DNA from: Crocinitomicaceae bacterium
GTDB taxonomy: Bacteria > Bacteroidota > Bacteroidia > Flavobacteriales_D > Crocinitomicaceae
Assembly: GCA_013215515.1 (NCBI GenBank)
Contig: JABSPC010000048.1
Span: forward strand, 1 to 10,244
Length of the DNA stretch: 10,244 bases
Direction of reading: 5' to 3'
Below are positions 1-6,265 of this stretch, one piece after another. The notes below the pieces were generated by a model. That model made no database searches. It was given only the letters and a program-made list of their open reading frames with translations, and had not been told where the DNA came from. The translations under genes were made by a program, and so were the position numbers. Numbering within the stretch: position 1 is the first letter of the stretch; each line of letters starts with the position of its first letter.

Positions 1-345
1 ATTCGGAATCATTTGATGAGGACCTCCATCCATATCAGCGGGAACGTGAAAGCCATGCCAATGGGTAGTACTATTTTCGCCCAATTGATTGGTAACGTTT
101 AACACAACACTATCTCCAGTATGCATCAACAATGTTGGGCCGAGATAACTTCCATTGTAACCTGATGTTGGTGTTTGAAGTCCAGGCAAGAACTCCGTTG
201 TGCCGTCCGACATTAAGAGGTCGTAGGTTCTGCCTCCGTTTATCATTGTTCCACCGTCGAGCGGAGGAATGGGAAGGGCATTTTGTCCGTTTGCAGCAGA
301 AAGGCAAACGAAAATCAGGGTAACATTCAATAAAATTTTTCTCAT
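1..345 (-). CDS. Multicopper oxidase, N-terminal part (cut by left edge)
   Basis: The minus-strand reading frame is open from the ATG at 343-345 to the window edge, giving 115 residues. Residues 1-20 form a Sec-type signal peptide: M-R-K, a hydrophobic core, then A-N-G before Q21. There is no twin arginine, so export should be by Sec to the periplasm or outside. The mature start has an LPIPPL segment followed by a cupredoxin fold with NGSYLGPTL (64-72) and GDSVVLNVTN (77-86). The copper motif THWHG (94-98) follows, with H95 and H97 as expected type 2 and type 3 copper ligands, then DGGPHQ (106-111). This arrangement is typical of CueO/laccase-like three-domain oxidases, which couple one-electron oxidation of metals or phenols to reduction of oxygen to water. 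The remaining copper sites and C-terminus lie outside the window, so substrate and sorting cannot be judged. It is divergent from the lipoprotein ORF at 504. Confidence 0.9.
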   Translation of the reverse strand, partial: MRKILLNVTLIFVCLSAANGQNALPIPPLDGGTMINGGRTYDLLMSDGTTEFLPGLQTPTSGYNGSYLGPTLLMHTGDSVVLNVTNQLGENSTTHWHGFHVPADMDGGPHQMIPN

Positions 346-503
346 AGCTTCTTTATAGACAAGTTGAATCTTGAAAGGTTTAAAGGGCAACCGCTTTTTA
401 ATTATTGTGTTCGCTTAAAATATGCATATCGTTTGACAATAAGTACATAAGGCTTTCAGATTCAATTTTTCCATTTCTATCTTAGAGCGGACACCTGCTT
501 TTT
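346..503. promoter_or_regulatory. Divergent intergenic region, putative promoters
   Basis: These 158 bp separate the divergent multicopper oxidase and lipoprotein ORF, so promoters for both should lie here. The plus strand contains TTGACA at 433-438 (also readable as the Bacteroidota -33 element TTTG at 432-435), but no convincing TAnnTTTG or TATAAT partner is present at the right spacing. A perfect 10-bp palindrome, ATATGCATAT, lies at 420-429, exactly at the midpoint of the spacer. The region is AT-rich and neither start codon has a clear Shine-Dalgarno. The regulatory role is inferred from position only. Confidence 0.35.
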
Positions 504-770
504 ATGCGACAAATTATAACTCTTTTAAGCCTCTCAACTCTTGTGCTAACTGGATGTATAACTCCTGATTATAAGCCGATTGAAGGTGTTTTTAATCTCA
601 ACGATGTCAATTTTAAGGATGGGGATGAGCCCACTTTGGATGACGAATGGGAATTTTATTGGAAACAATTTCCAATAGAGAATGACACGTTTTCCTTAGG
701 TAAATTAGAAAAGAGAAACTTCATTCAACTTAGAAATAATCCATTGGGACTTAACAAAGTCAAGGAGTAG
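504..770 (+). CDS. Short lipoprotein, likely truncated N-terminus of a 7TM-DISM-type sensor protein
   Basis: This is an 88-residue ORF. Residues 1-18 form a lipoprotein signal peptide (MRQ, hydrophobic stretch, lipobox LTGC with C18), so the product should be lipidated and membrane-anchored. Residues 27-54 (GVFNLNDVNF, then a short acidic stretch, then DDEWEFYWKQF) resemble the opening of the extracytoplasmic domain of 7TMR-DISM receptors, usually of the form G-x-L-D-L followed by L-x-G-E-W-E-F-Y-W. Such receptors are normally several hundred residues long and carry seven membrane helices plus a kinase, cyclase or phosphatase output. Here the similarity fades after about residue 75 and the frame stops at 768-770, immediately before the convergent deaminase gene, so nothing downstream could encode the rest. 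It may be a gene remnant or a small free-standing lipoprotein. The family link is from memory of the motif and needs a profile search. Confidence 0.6.
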   Translation: MRQIITLLSLSTLVLTGCITPDYKPIEGVFNLNDVNFKDGDEPTLDDEWEFYWKQFPIENDTFSLGKLEKRNFIQLRNNPLGLNKVKE

Positions 771-787
771 ATTCGTCTCTTTACTCC
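764..787. terminator. Inverted repeat over two convergent stop codons, possible bidirectional terminator
   Basis: GGAGTA (764-769) pairs with TACTCC (782-787). A G-T and an A-T pair extend the stem inward to about 8 bp around an 8-nt loop. The repeat covers the stop of the plus-strand lipoprotein ORF (768-770) and the stop of the minus-strand deaminase (781-783). No strong U-tract follows on either strand, so intrinsic termination would be weak. The role is inferred from placement between convergent genes. Confidence 0.3.
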
Positions 788-1212
788 CCAATATCTTCAT
801 TCCATAACTGGGGTTTTTCCTTTATGAAGTTCTCCATCATTTCAATACATTCTGAATTGTTTAAATCAATTACTTCAACACCATGGCTTTCCATAAAGTC
901 GCGTGCACCAGAAAATGTTTTGGATTCACCCACAATCACTTTTGGAATCTTGAATTGCACAATTGTTCCAGCGCACATGTAGCATGGCATCAATGTAGAA
1001 TAGATAACAGTGTCCTTGTAAGAGCCAATTCTCCCTGCGTTGTTCATACAGTCCATCTCACCATGTAGAATTGGATTTTGCTCTTGAACGCGTTTATTTC
1101 GTCCACTTGCAACTAGTTTCCCATTCTTTACCAAGGCTGATCCAATTGGAATTCCACCTTCAGACAAGCCTTTCTTTGCCTCGTCAATCGCTATGCGCAT
1201 AAATTCATCCAT
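781..1212 (-). CDS. Cytosine deaminase, yeast FCY1 type (CDA-fold zinc hydrolase)
   Basis: This 143-residue cytoplasmic deaminase is predicted to convert cytosine to uracil plus ammonia, feeding the reductive pathway encoded upstream. Zinc and catalytic residues are visible: H50-G-E52 (E52 the proton shuttle) and P-C77-YM-C80. The specificity residues known from yeast cytosine deaminase also appear in place: N39 (yeast N51), F100 (F114), W137 (W152) and D140 (D155). The C-terminal tail WNEDIGE closely matches the yeast WFEDIGE ending. These residues argue against TadA, guanine deaminase or a cytidine deaminase. It is unrelated to E. coli CodA, which is an amidohydrolase. The ATG at 1210-1212 lies 4 bp after the preA stop, so it is probably the last gene of the operon. 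A second in-frame ATG at codon 5 is possible, but the first fits the family start better. Substrate is inferred from these residues plus context. Confidence 0.88.
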   Translation of the reverse strand: MDEFMRIAIDEAKKGLSEGGIPIGSALVKNGKLVASGRNKRVQEQNPILHGEMDCMNNAGRIGSYKDTVIYSTLMPCYMCAGTIVQFKIPKVIVGESKTFSGARDFMESHGVEVIDLNNSECIEMMENFIKEKPQLWNEDIGE

Positions 1213-1216
1213 AATT

Positions 1217-2587
1217 CTATTTTTTCCAACCAGATTTGTCTTTTCGCTTCGTTTTTAATGCTTCAATGGGTTCTGGGACCCAGTGCCCTTTACCGCCAGC
1301 GCGATCGTCATTCCAGGTATCAGGAATTCGATCTGACTCGGTTAATTCGTGCCAAGTCTCATGCTCTTTTCCATCGTCAAACTTCTCCATGGTGATACAG
1401 TCTTCTACAGGGCAAACAAGTGAACATAAATTACAACCCACACAATTTTCCTCAATGATAGTCGGAATTCTGCTTCCATCAGTTGGCAAGGCGATTGCTT
1501 GGTGAGCTCCATCATCGCAAGAGATATAACATAAATCACATCCGATGCACTTGTCTTTATTGATCCTTGCCTTTACTTCGCTCTTCAAGTTTAAATGCTT
1601 CCAATCGGTGACGTTTGGCAGTGCTTTTCCGGCGAAATCATAAATAGTAGTATAGCCTTTGTCCTCCATGAAGTTTATCAATCCAGCCTCCAGCTCACGC
1701 ACAATTCCAAATCCATAGTGCATAACTGCTGTACATACCTGAACAGATGTTGCACCGAGTAAAATAAACTCAACAACATCGCGCCATGTTTCAATTCCGC
1801 CGATTCCACTCATTGGAGTATTTTTGATTTCAGGATGCTGCATCAAGTCTTTCAACATGTGTAGCGCAATTGGCTTCACCGCAGGACCACAATAACCACC
1901 ATTGGTTCCCTTACCATCAACAACTGGATATGGAGCATAGCTATCAAGGTCAATTCCCACGATACTTTTCACGGTATTGATAAGTGAAATTGCATCCGTT
2001 TTTCCTTGTACAGCTGCCAAGCCAGGATCAATTATATGGGAAATATTCGGCGATAATTTAGTAATCACTGGAATATTAGCGGCTTCCATCACCCATTCGA
2101 CAATTGTTTTTAAAACTTCAGGCTCTTGTCCAACTGCCGATCCCATTCCACGTTCACACATTCCATGCGGACAGCCAAAATTGAGCTCGATTCCGTCAGC
2201 ACCCGCATCTTCAACTTGCTTAATAATGTCTTCCCATTCTTCTCGCGTATCCACCATCAAAGAAGCAATCACAGCGTGATCAGGAAAGTGTTTTTTCACT
2301 TCTGTCATCTCACGTAAGTTGTCTTCTAATGGACGGTCACTAATTAGCTCAATGTTGCTAAAGCCAGCCATTCTGGTATCGCGGTAATTCGTAGAGCCAT
2401 AACGACTCGAGACGTTTATTGTAGGCATTCCAAGCGTTTTCCAAACAGCTCCACCCCAGCCAGCATCAAAAGCCTTCATAATTTGGTAGCCAGTGTTGGT
2501 TGGTGGTGCAGAAGCCAACCAAAATGGATTTGGTGCTTTAATTCCTACGAAATTCACGGATAAATCGATCTTATCTTTCTTATTCAT
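1217..2587 (-). CDS. preA: Dihydropyrimidine dehydrogenase catalytic subunit PreA
   Basis: The 456-residue protein is the FMN/iron-sulfur subunit that, with PreT, reduces uracil or thymine to the 5,6-dihydro form using electrons relayed from NAD(P)H. Residues 8-310 form a dihydroorotate-dehydrogenase-like TIM barrel with the substrate loop NFGCPHGMCERG (136-147), AVGQEPE (151-157), KLSPN (177-181), INTVKS (203-208) and the FMN phosphate motif SGIGGIETW (260-268). Residues 347-357 (C347, C350, C353, C357) and 382-392 (C382, C385, C388, C392) are two 4Fe-4S ferredoxin motifs. The tail from about 400 to 456 is charged, Trp-containing and, from memory, roughly 45 residues longer than E. coli PreA. 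The cysteine used as general acid in mammalian DPD is not at the aligned position (valine 152). The gene starts 4 bp after the preT stop and ends 4 bp before the deaminase start, so all three are probably co-translated. Confidence 0.95.
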   Translation of the reverse strand: MNKKDKIDLSVNFVGIKAPNPFWLASAPPTNTGYQIMKAFDAGWGGAVWKTLGMPTINVSSRYGSTNYRDTRMAGFSNIELISDRPLEDNLREMTEVKKHFPDHAVIASLMVDTREEWEDIIKQVEDAGADGIELNFGCPHGMCERGMGSAVGQEPEVLKTIVEWVMEAANIPVITKLSPNISHIIDPGLAAVQGKTDAISLINTVKSIVGIDLDSYAPYPVVDGKGTNGGYCGPAVKPIALHMLKDLMQHPEIKNTPMSGIGGIETWRDVVEFILLGATSVQVCTAVMHYGFGIVRELEAGLINFMEDKGYTTIYDFAGKALPNVTDWKHLNLKSEVKARINKDKCIGCDLCYISCDDGAHQAIALPTDGSRIPTIIEENCVGCNLCSLVCPVEDCITMEKFDDGKEHETWHELTESDRIPDTWNDDRAGGKGHWVPEPIEALKTKRKDKSGWKK

Positions 2588-2591
2588 GTCG

Positions 2592-3920
2592 TTAGTGTTG
2601 AGTTAACCATTCATGGATTCCATTCGCTGCGAGTTTTCCATCGTACGCGCCATTTACAACTTCAGCGCCGCCATTAATTGCATCTCCGCCTGCGAAGTAC
2701 ATCGGGTTTGAGGTTTGATTTGTAGCTACATTCACCACAATTCGAGTGCGATTATCCAAATCCAAGCCATCAATTAAACTTAAGAATGTTCCCTGCTTTG
2801 CCTGACCAGTGGCCTTGATTACCATGTCACATTCAACAGTAAATTCAGACCCCACTATTGTGGATAGTTTACCGTCAACGATTACTGTTTTAATAAATCG
2901 AATTCCCTCTACATTCTCCTTTCCTAGAATTTCAAGCGGCGAGGCATTAAACAATCCTTTTACACCCGCACCAATGGCAAGGTCGTATTCGAATCCGTAA
3001 GCGCCCATTCGCTCCTTGTCTCCTCGGTAGGCTAATGTTACTTCTTCTGCTCCCAACCGTGCGGAACCTGAAGCTGCATCCATCGCAGTGTTTCCACCAC
3101 CAATGACAACAACTTTATGCGCGATTTTTATTTCAGAGTGCTTCATCCGAAGTTCTTCTATGAATTCAACGGCACCATGAACGCCGTTTAGATTTTCACC
3201 TGTCATATTGAGTGTCGCAGTAACGCCTAATCCAACTCCAATAAATATTGCCGAGTAATTTGCCTCCAACTCAGAAAGCTGTGCTTTACTTGTAATCGCA
3301 TTGTTATATTTGATAGTATATCCTAGTTGGTTTTGCAAGTAGTCCATCTCTGCCATTACCTCCTCATTTGTAATTTTATATGGAGCGACACCATGTACTG
3401 TCAATCCAGAAGGCAGAGATTTAGCTTCATAAATGTCTACCGTGTACCCCAACGTTCTAAGTTCACAAGCACAAGCGATTCCCGCTGGACCTGCACCAAT
3501 AATTGCCACTTTTTTACCATTTTCTTCTCCTGGTGAATACAGTTGTTTACCAGATTCTATAACCGACATCGTTGCGTAATTTTGCAGCCTTCCAATCAAT
3601 AGTGGTGCTACATCCTGATTGTTATATACACATGCCCCTTCGCACAAAATACCAGTTGGACAAATTGTTCCACAGGCATTACCCATCCAGTTTGAGTCAT
3701 AGATCGTTTTTGCCGCTCCTACTGTATTTCCTGTTTGAATTTGCTTGATAAAAAGCGGAATGTCAATTCCAGTTGGACAAGCATCCATACAAGGCGCATC
3801 GTAACAAAACAAACAGCGAGAACTTTCGTAATGTGCTTGCGTTTCATTCATCAAGGGCTTTTTCTGTTTGAAGTTTTCCTTGAAATCCTGCTCAGTTGCT
3901 AGACGTTTGTATTCAGCCAT
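2592..3920 (-). CDS. preT: Dihydropyrimidine dehydrogenase electron-input subunit PreT
   Basis: This 442-residue FAD/iron-sulfur subunit takes hydride from NAD(P)H and passes electrons to PreA. It corresponds to the N-terminal half of eukaryotic DPD. Residues 30-115 form the glutamate-synthase-small-subunit-like alpha-helical domain with Cys at 36, 39, 44, 48, 83, 87, 93 and 97. Q113 sits 16 residues after C97, matching the spacing of the unusual Gln ligand (Q156) in pig DPD. The FAD Rossmann motif GAGPAGIAC spans 142-150, and the NAD(P) motif VVIGGGNTAMD spans 271-281, followed by an ATGQ motif (370-373) and the second FAD contact FAGGDA (409-414). The phosphate-contacting basic residues of the NADPH-dependent mammalian enzyme are only partly matched (R299, then G300), so NADH or NADPH use is unresolved. 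No Shine-Dalgarno is visible. The 69-bp gap upstream is the longest inside the cluster. Confidence 0.95.
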   Translation of the reverse strand: MAEYKRLATEQDFKENFKQKKPLMNETQAHYESSRCLFCYDAPCMDACPTGIDIPLFIKQIQTGNTVGAAKTIYDSNWMGNACGTICPTGILCEGACVYNNQDVAPLLIGRLQNYATMSVIESGKQLYSPGEENGKKVAIIGAGPAGIACACELRTLGYTVDIYEAKSLPSGLTVHGVAPYKITNEEVMAEMDYLQNQLGYTIKYNNAITSKAQLSELEANYSAIFIGVGLGVTATLNMTGENLNGVHGAVEFIEELRMKHSEIKIAHKVVVIGGGNTAMDAASGSARLGAEEVTLAYRGDKERMGAYGFEYDLAIGAGVKGLFNASPLEILGKENVEGIRFIKTVIVDGKLSTIVGSEFTVECDMVIKATGQAKQGTFLSLIDGLDLDNRTRIVVNVATNQTSNPMYFAGGDAINGGAEVVNGAYDGKLAANGIHEWLTQH

Positions 3921-3989
3921 ATAATCAGTTTTTGCATGAATCAGTTAAATGTTGATCAACTGCGCCCATGCATAGGTTAGTTTTATCGA
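3921..3989 (-). promoter_or_regulatory. Longest intra-cluster spacer, with palindromes
   Basis: This 69-bp gap lies between the beta-ureidopropionase stop and the preT start, in a cluster whose other gaps are 36 bp or less. It holds a perfect 10-bp palindrome, GTTGATCAAC (3951-3960), flanked by a 6-bp inverted pair, TGCATG (3933-3938) and CATGCA (3967-3972). There is no U-tract to suggest a terminator and no convincing Bacteroidota promoter. It could be an mRNA processing or regulatory element separating preT-preA-deaminase from the upstream genes, or chance. Confidence 0.25.
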
Positions 3990-4856
3990 TTAAAGTTTTG
4001 TCAAATCGCCATATGTTTCAGGTCGGCGGTCTCTATAAAACTGCCATGTTGAGCGAACCTCTTCAATTAAGTCAAGATCGAATTCAGCAACGAGCAATTC
4101 GTCATTGTCCCTAGATGCTTCAGCTAATATTTGTCCACGTGGATCTACAAAGTAGGACTGACCGTAGAACTTCCCTAGATTCCAGGGTTTTTCTTCACCA
4201 ACGCGGTTAATACATCCCATGAAATAACCGTTTGCAACCGCATGGGCGGGTTGCTCTAATTTCCATAAGTACTCACTTAAACCAGCAACAGTTGCTGAGG
4301 GATTGTAGACGATTTCGGCTCCATTTAAGCCAAGTGCACGTGCTCCATCCGGGAAGTGGCGATCATAGCAGATGTACACACCAATTTTGGCATATTTTGT
4401 TTCAAAAACTGGGTAACCTAAATTACCAGGCTTGAAAAAATACTTCTCCCAGAATCCATTTGTGTGCGGGATGTGATTCTTGCGGTATTTACCTAGATAT
4501 TTTCCGTCAGCATCAATTACAGCAGCGGTATTGTACAGGACTCCTGCTTGTTCACGCTCATACAATGACGCTATTATAACCATGTCATATTTCTTAGCGA
4601 TCACCTGTAGTTTTTCCGTCGTGGGTCCAGGAATGGCCTCCGCTGAGGCGTACCATTTGTTGTCTTGACCTGGACAGAAGTAGGGCGTATTGAATATTTC
4701 CTGCAAACAAAGTATTTGCACACCTTGCTTGCCTGCCTCTTCAATGTACGGTATGTGCTTGTCGTACATCGCACTACAAATTTCTTGTATTGTTCCTTCA
4801 CCTTCCGTCATCGGAAGACTCATTTGTATTAATCCTGATTTTACTATTCTTGCCAT
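3990..4856 (-). CDS. Beta-ureidopropionase (N-carbamoyl-beta-alanine amidase), nitrilase superfamily
   Basis: The 288-residue cytoplasmic carbon-nitrogen hydrolase is predicted to cleave N-carbamoyl-beta-alanine to beta-alanine, CO2 and ammonia, the third step of the reductive pathway. The nitrilase catalytic triad is clear: E53 in LCLQEIF, K126 in KYRKNHIP, and C163 in GVYICYDRHFP, with a likely second Glu at E137 in GFWEK. The C-terminal half carries YNPSAT (184-189) and the typical ending RDRRPETYGDL (275-285). Its short bacterial form resembles N-carbamoylputrescine amidase in size. Assignment to beta-ureidopropionase rests on its position between hydA and preT. The ATG at 4854-4856 is chosen because the protein then begins MARIVKSGLIQ, the normal nitrilase first strand. 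The longer frame to 4928 adds 24 residues that lie mostly within hydA. With this start the gap to hydA is 28 bp. Confidence 0.9.
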   Translation of the reverse strand: MARIVKSGLIQMSLPMTEGEGTIQEICSAMYDKHIPYIEEAGKQGVQILCLQEIFNTPYFCPGQDNKWYASAEAIPGPTTEKLQVIAKKYDMVIIASLYEREQAGVLYNTAAVIDADGKYLGKYRKNHIPHTNGFWEKYFFKPGNLGYPVFETKYAKIGVYICYDRHFPDGARALGLNGAEIVYNPSATVAGLSEYLWKLEQPAHAVANGYFMGCINRVGEEKPWNLGKFYGQSYFVDPRGQILAEASRDNDELLVAEFDLDLIEEVRSTWQFYRDRRPETYGDLTKL

Positions 4857-4884
4857 AATTCGTTCTTTATTATGATTTTCTAAT

Positions 4885-6264
4885 TTATATGACCATCGAG
4901 CTCTTCCCTCGCTTGATAAACTTACCATCTCCCGCTTTTAAATGACATTCTCCATTCTCTATTGCCACCATTCCTCTTAGCAGTACTATTTCCGTTTTTC
5001 CAGTGACTTCCCACCCTTCATAGCCAGAGTAATCACAATTCATATGATGTGTGTCGACAGAAATTGTATGTTCTTTATTTGGATCAAAAATAACTAGATC
5101 AGCATCTGAACCAATCGCTATGGTTCCTTTCCTAGGGTACATCCCGAAAATTTTAGAGGCATTTGTAGATGTCACCTCGACGAACTTATTTAGCGATATT
5201 TTCCCCTTACGTACCCCCTCTGAATACATAAACTCGATGCGGTGCTCGATTGCTGGGTGACCATTTGGAATCTTCGCGAAGTTATCCTTCCCCATTGCCT
5301 TTTGATCAAGTGTAAACGGACAGTGATCAGTACCAACGACCTGAATCAAGCCTTGATTAATTCCAGCCCAAAGAACTTCTTGATCTTTTTTCTCACGTAA
5401 CGGTGGGCTCATCACCCATTTCGCTCCATCTTCACGTTCGTAAAGTGAGGCATCAAGCATTAGGTACTGAGAGCATGTTTCAATGAAAACTTTTTGGTTA
5501 CGCATTGTTGCTTTTCGAACGGCATTTAGTGCTCCTTCACACGTCATGTGGACAATATATCCAGGACATCCAGTATAGTGCAACATATCTGTAAATCTTC
5601 CGGACGCTTCAGCTTCAGTTACTTCGGGCTGTGATAGATAATGATAAATAGGTTTCGTATTTCCTTCCGCAATATTTTTTCGAACTAATGAATCAATCAT
5701 GTCGCCATTTGTAGCATGAACAGTTACGAGTCCACCATGTTTCTTCACTACTTTCATCAGCTGAACCATCTGACCATCGTCAATCATCAGAGCACCTTTG
5801 TACGCCATAAACGTCTTGAATGAAGTGATCCCCTCTTCTTCAATCATCTGAACAACTTCCCTGGAAACATCATCATTGAAATCAGTTACAGCCATGTGGT
5901 AAGAAAAATCACCAACGGCCTTGTGCAACGACTTATTCTGCCATTCTTTCAATGCATTGTGCAAGGTATCACCCTGTGTTTGAAGAATAAATTCGATTAC
6001 TGATGTCGTTCCCCCGTGAAGCGCTGCCCTAGTTCCTGTCTCGTAGTCGTCGCTTGAATAGGCCCCCATAAAAGGCATATCAAGATGCACATGTGGATCA
6101 ATCCCACCAGGGAAAATGAGTTTTCCCGTTGCGTCAATTCTTTTATCGGAAGAGTAGTTTAACTCCTTTCCAATTGCGACAATTTTTTCCCCTTCAACGT
6201 AAACATCTGCAATGTAATCTTCAGAAGCTGTGACAACTCTACCATTTTTTATAAGAACAGACAT
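4885..6264 (-). CDS. hydA: Dihydropyrimidinase (hydantoinase)
   Basis: This 459-residue amidohydrolase opens dihydrouracil or dihydrothymine to N-carbamoyl-beta-alanine or its 2-methyl form. The binuclear zinc site is complete: H58 and H60 (GGIDPHVHLD), K150 for carboxylation (TSFKTFMAYKG), H183 (VTVHATNGD), H239 (YIVHMTCEGA) and D313 (GTDHCPF). Y155 matches the conserved substrate-contacting tyrosine. N-terminal (1-50) and C-terminal (about 380-440) segments form the small beta-sandwich, including IGSDADLVIFDP. Length is usual for bacterial D-hydantoinase/dihydropyrimidinases. Allantoinase or dihydroorotase activity is unlikely given the MAYKG and TCEGAL motifs and the operon partners. The ATG at 6262-6264 is separated from the permease stop by a single base, so translation is probably coupled. 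The predicted location is the cytoplasm. Confidence 0.95.
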   Translation of the reverse strand: MSVLIKNGRVVTASEDYIADVYVEGEKIVAIGKELNYSSDKRIDATGKLIFPGGIDPHVHLDMPFMGAYSSDDYETGTRAALHGGTTSVIEFILQTQGDTLHNALKEWQNKSLHKAVGDFSYHMAVTDFNDDVSREVVQMIEEEGITSFKTFMAYKGALMIDDGQMVQLMKVVKKHGGLVTVHATNGDMIDSLVRKNIAEGNTKPIYHYLSQPEVTEAEASGRFTDMLHYTGCPGYIVHMTCEGALNAVRKATMRNQKVFIETCSQYLMLDASLYEREDGAKWVMSPPLREKKDQEVLWAGINQGLIQVVGTDHCPFTLDQKAMGKDNFAKIPNGHPAIEHRIEFMYSEGVRKGKISLNKFVEVTSTNASKIFGMYPRKGTIAIGSDADLVIFDPNKEHTISVDTHHMNCDYSGYEGWEVTGKTEIVLLRGMVAIENGECHLKAGDGKFIKRGKSSMVI

Positions 6265-6265
6265 A

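Noticed and set aside
110..323. Short ORFs on both strands (132-323 plus, 110-307 minus) inside the oxidase gene
   Set aside because: They are shadows of the in-frame multicopper oxidase, which has a signal peptide and the HWHG motif; the small ORFs have no recognisable features.
781..1212. tRNA-adenosine deaminase (TadA) or guanine deaminase identity
   Set aside because: The FCY1-specific recognition residues and EDIGE tail, plus the preA neighbour, fit cytosine deaminase better.
771..1212. A frameshifted continuation of the 504-770 lipoprotein into the following DNA
   Set aside because: The downstream plus-strand frames give only shadows of the deaminase, with no DISM or membrane-helix sequence.
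4000..4005. TTGACA-like -35 element on the minus strand just before the 3921-3989 spacer
   Set aside because: It encodes the last codons of the amidase (LTKL), and no acceptable -10/-7 element follows at proper spacing.
4857..4928. A 24-residue N-terminal extension of the beta-ureidopropionase from an ATG at 4926-4928
   Set aside because: The extension lies mostly inside the hydA 3' end, has no nitrilase-like sequence, and the internal ATG at 4856 gives the canonical first strand.
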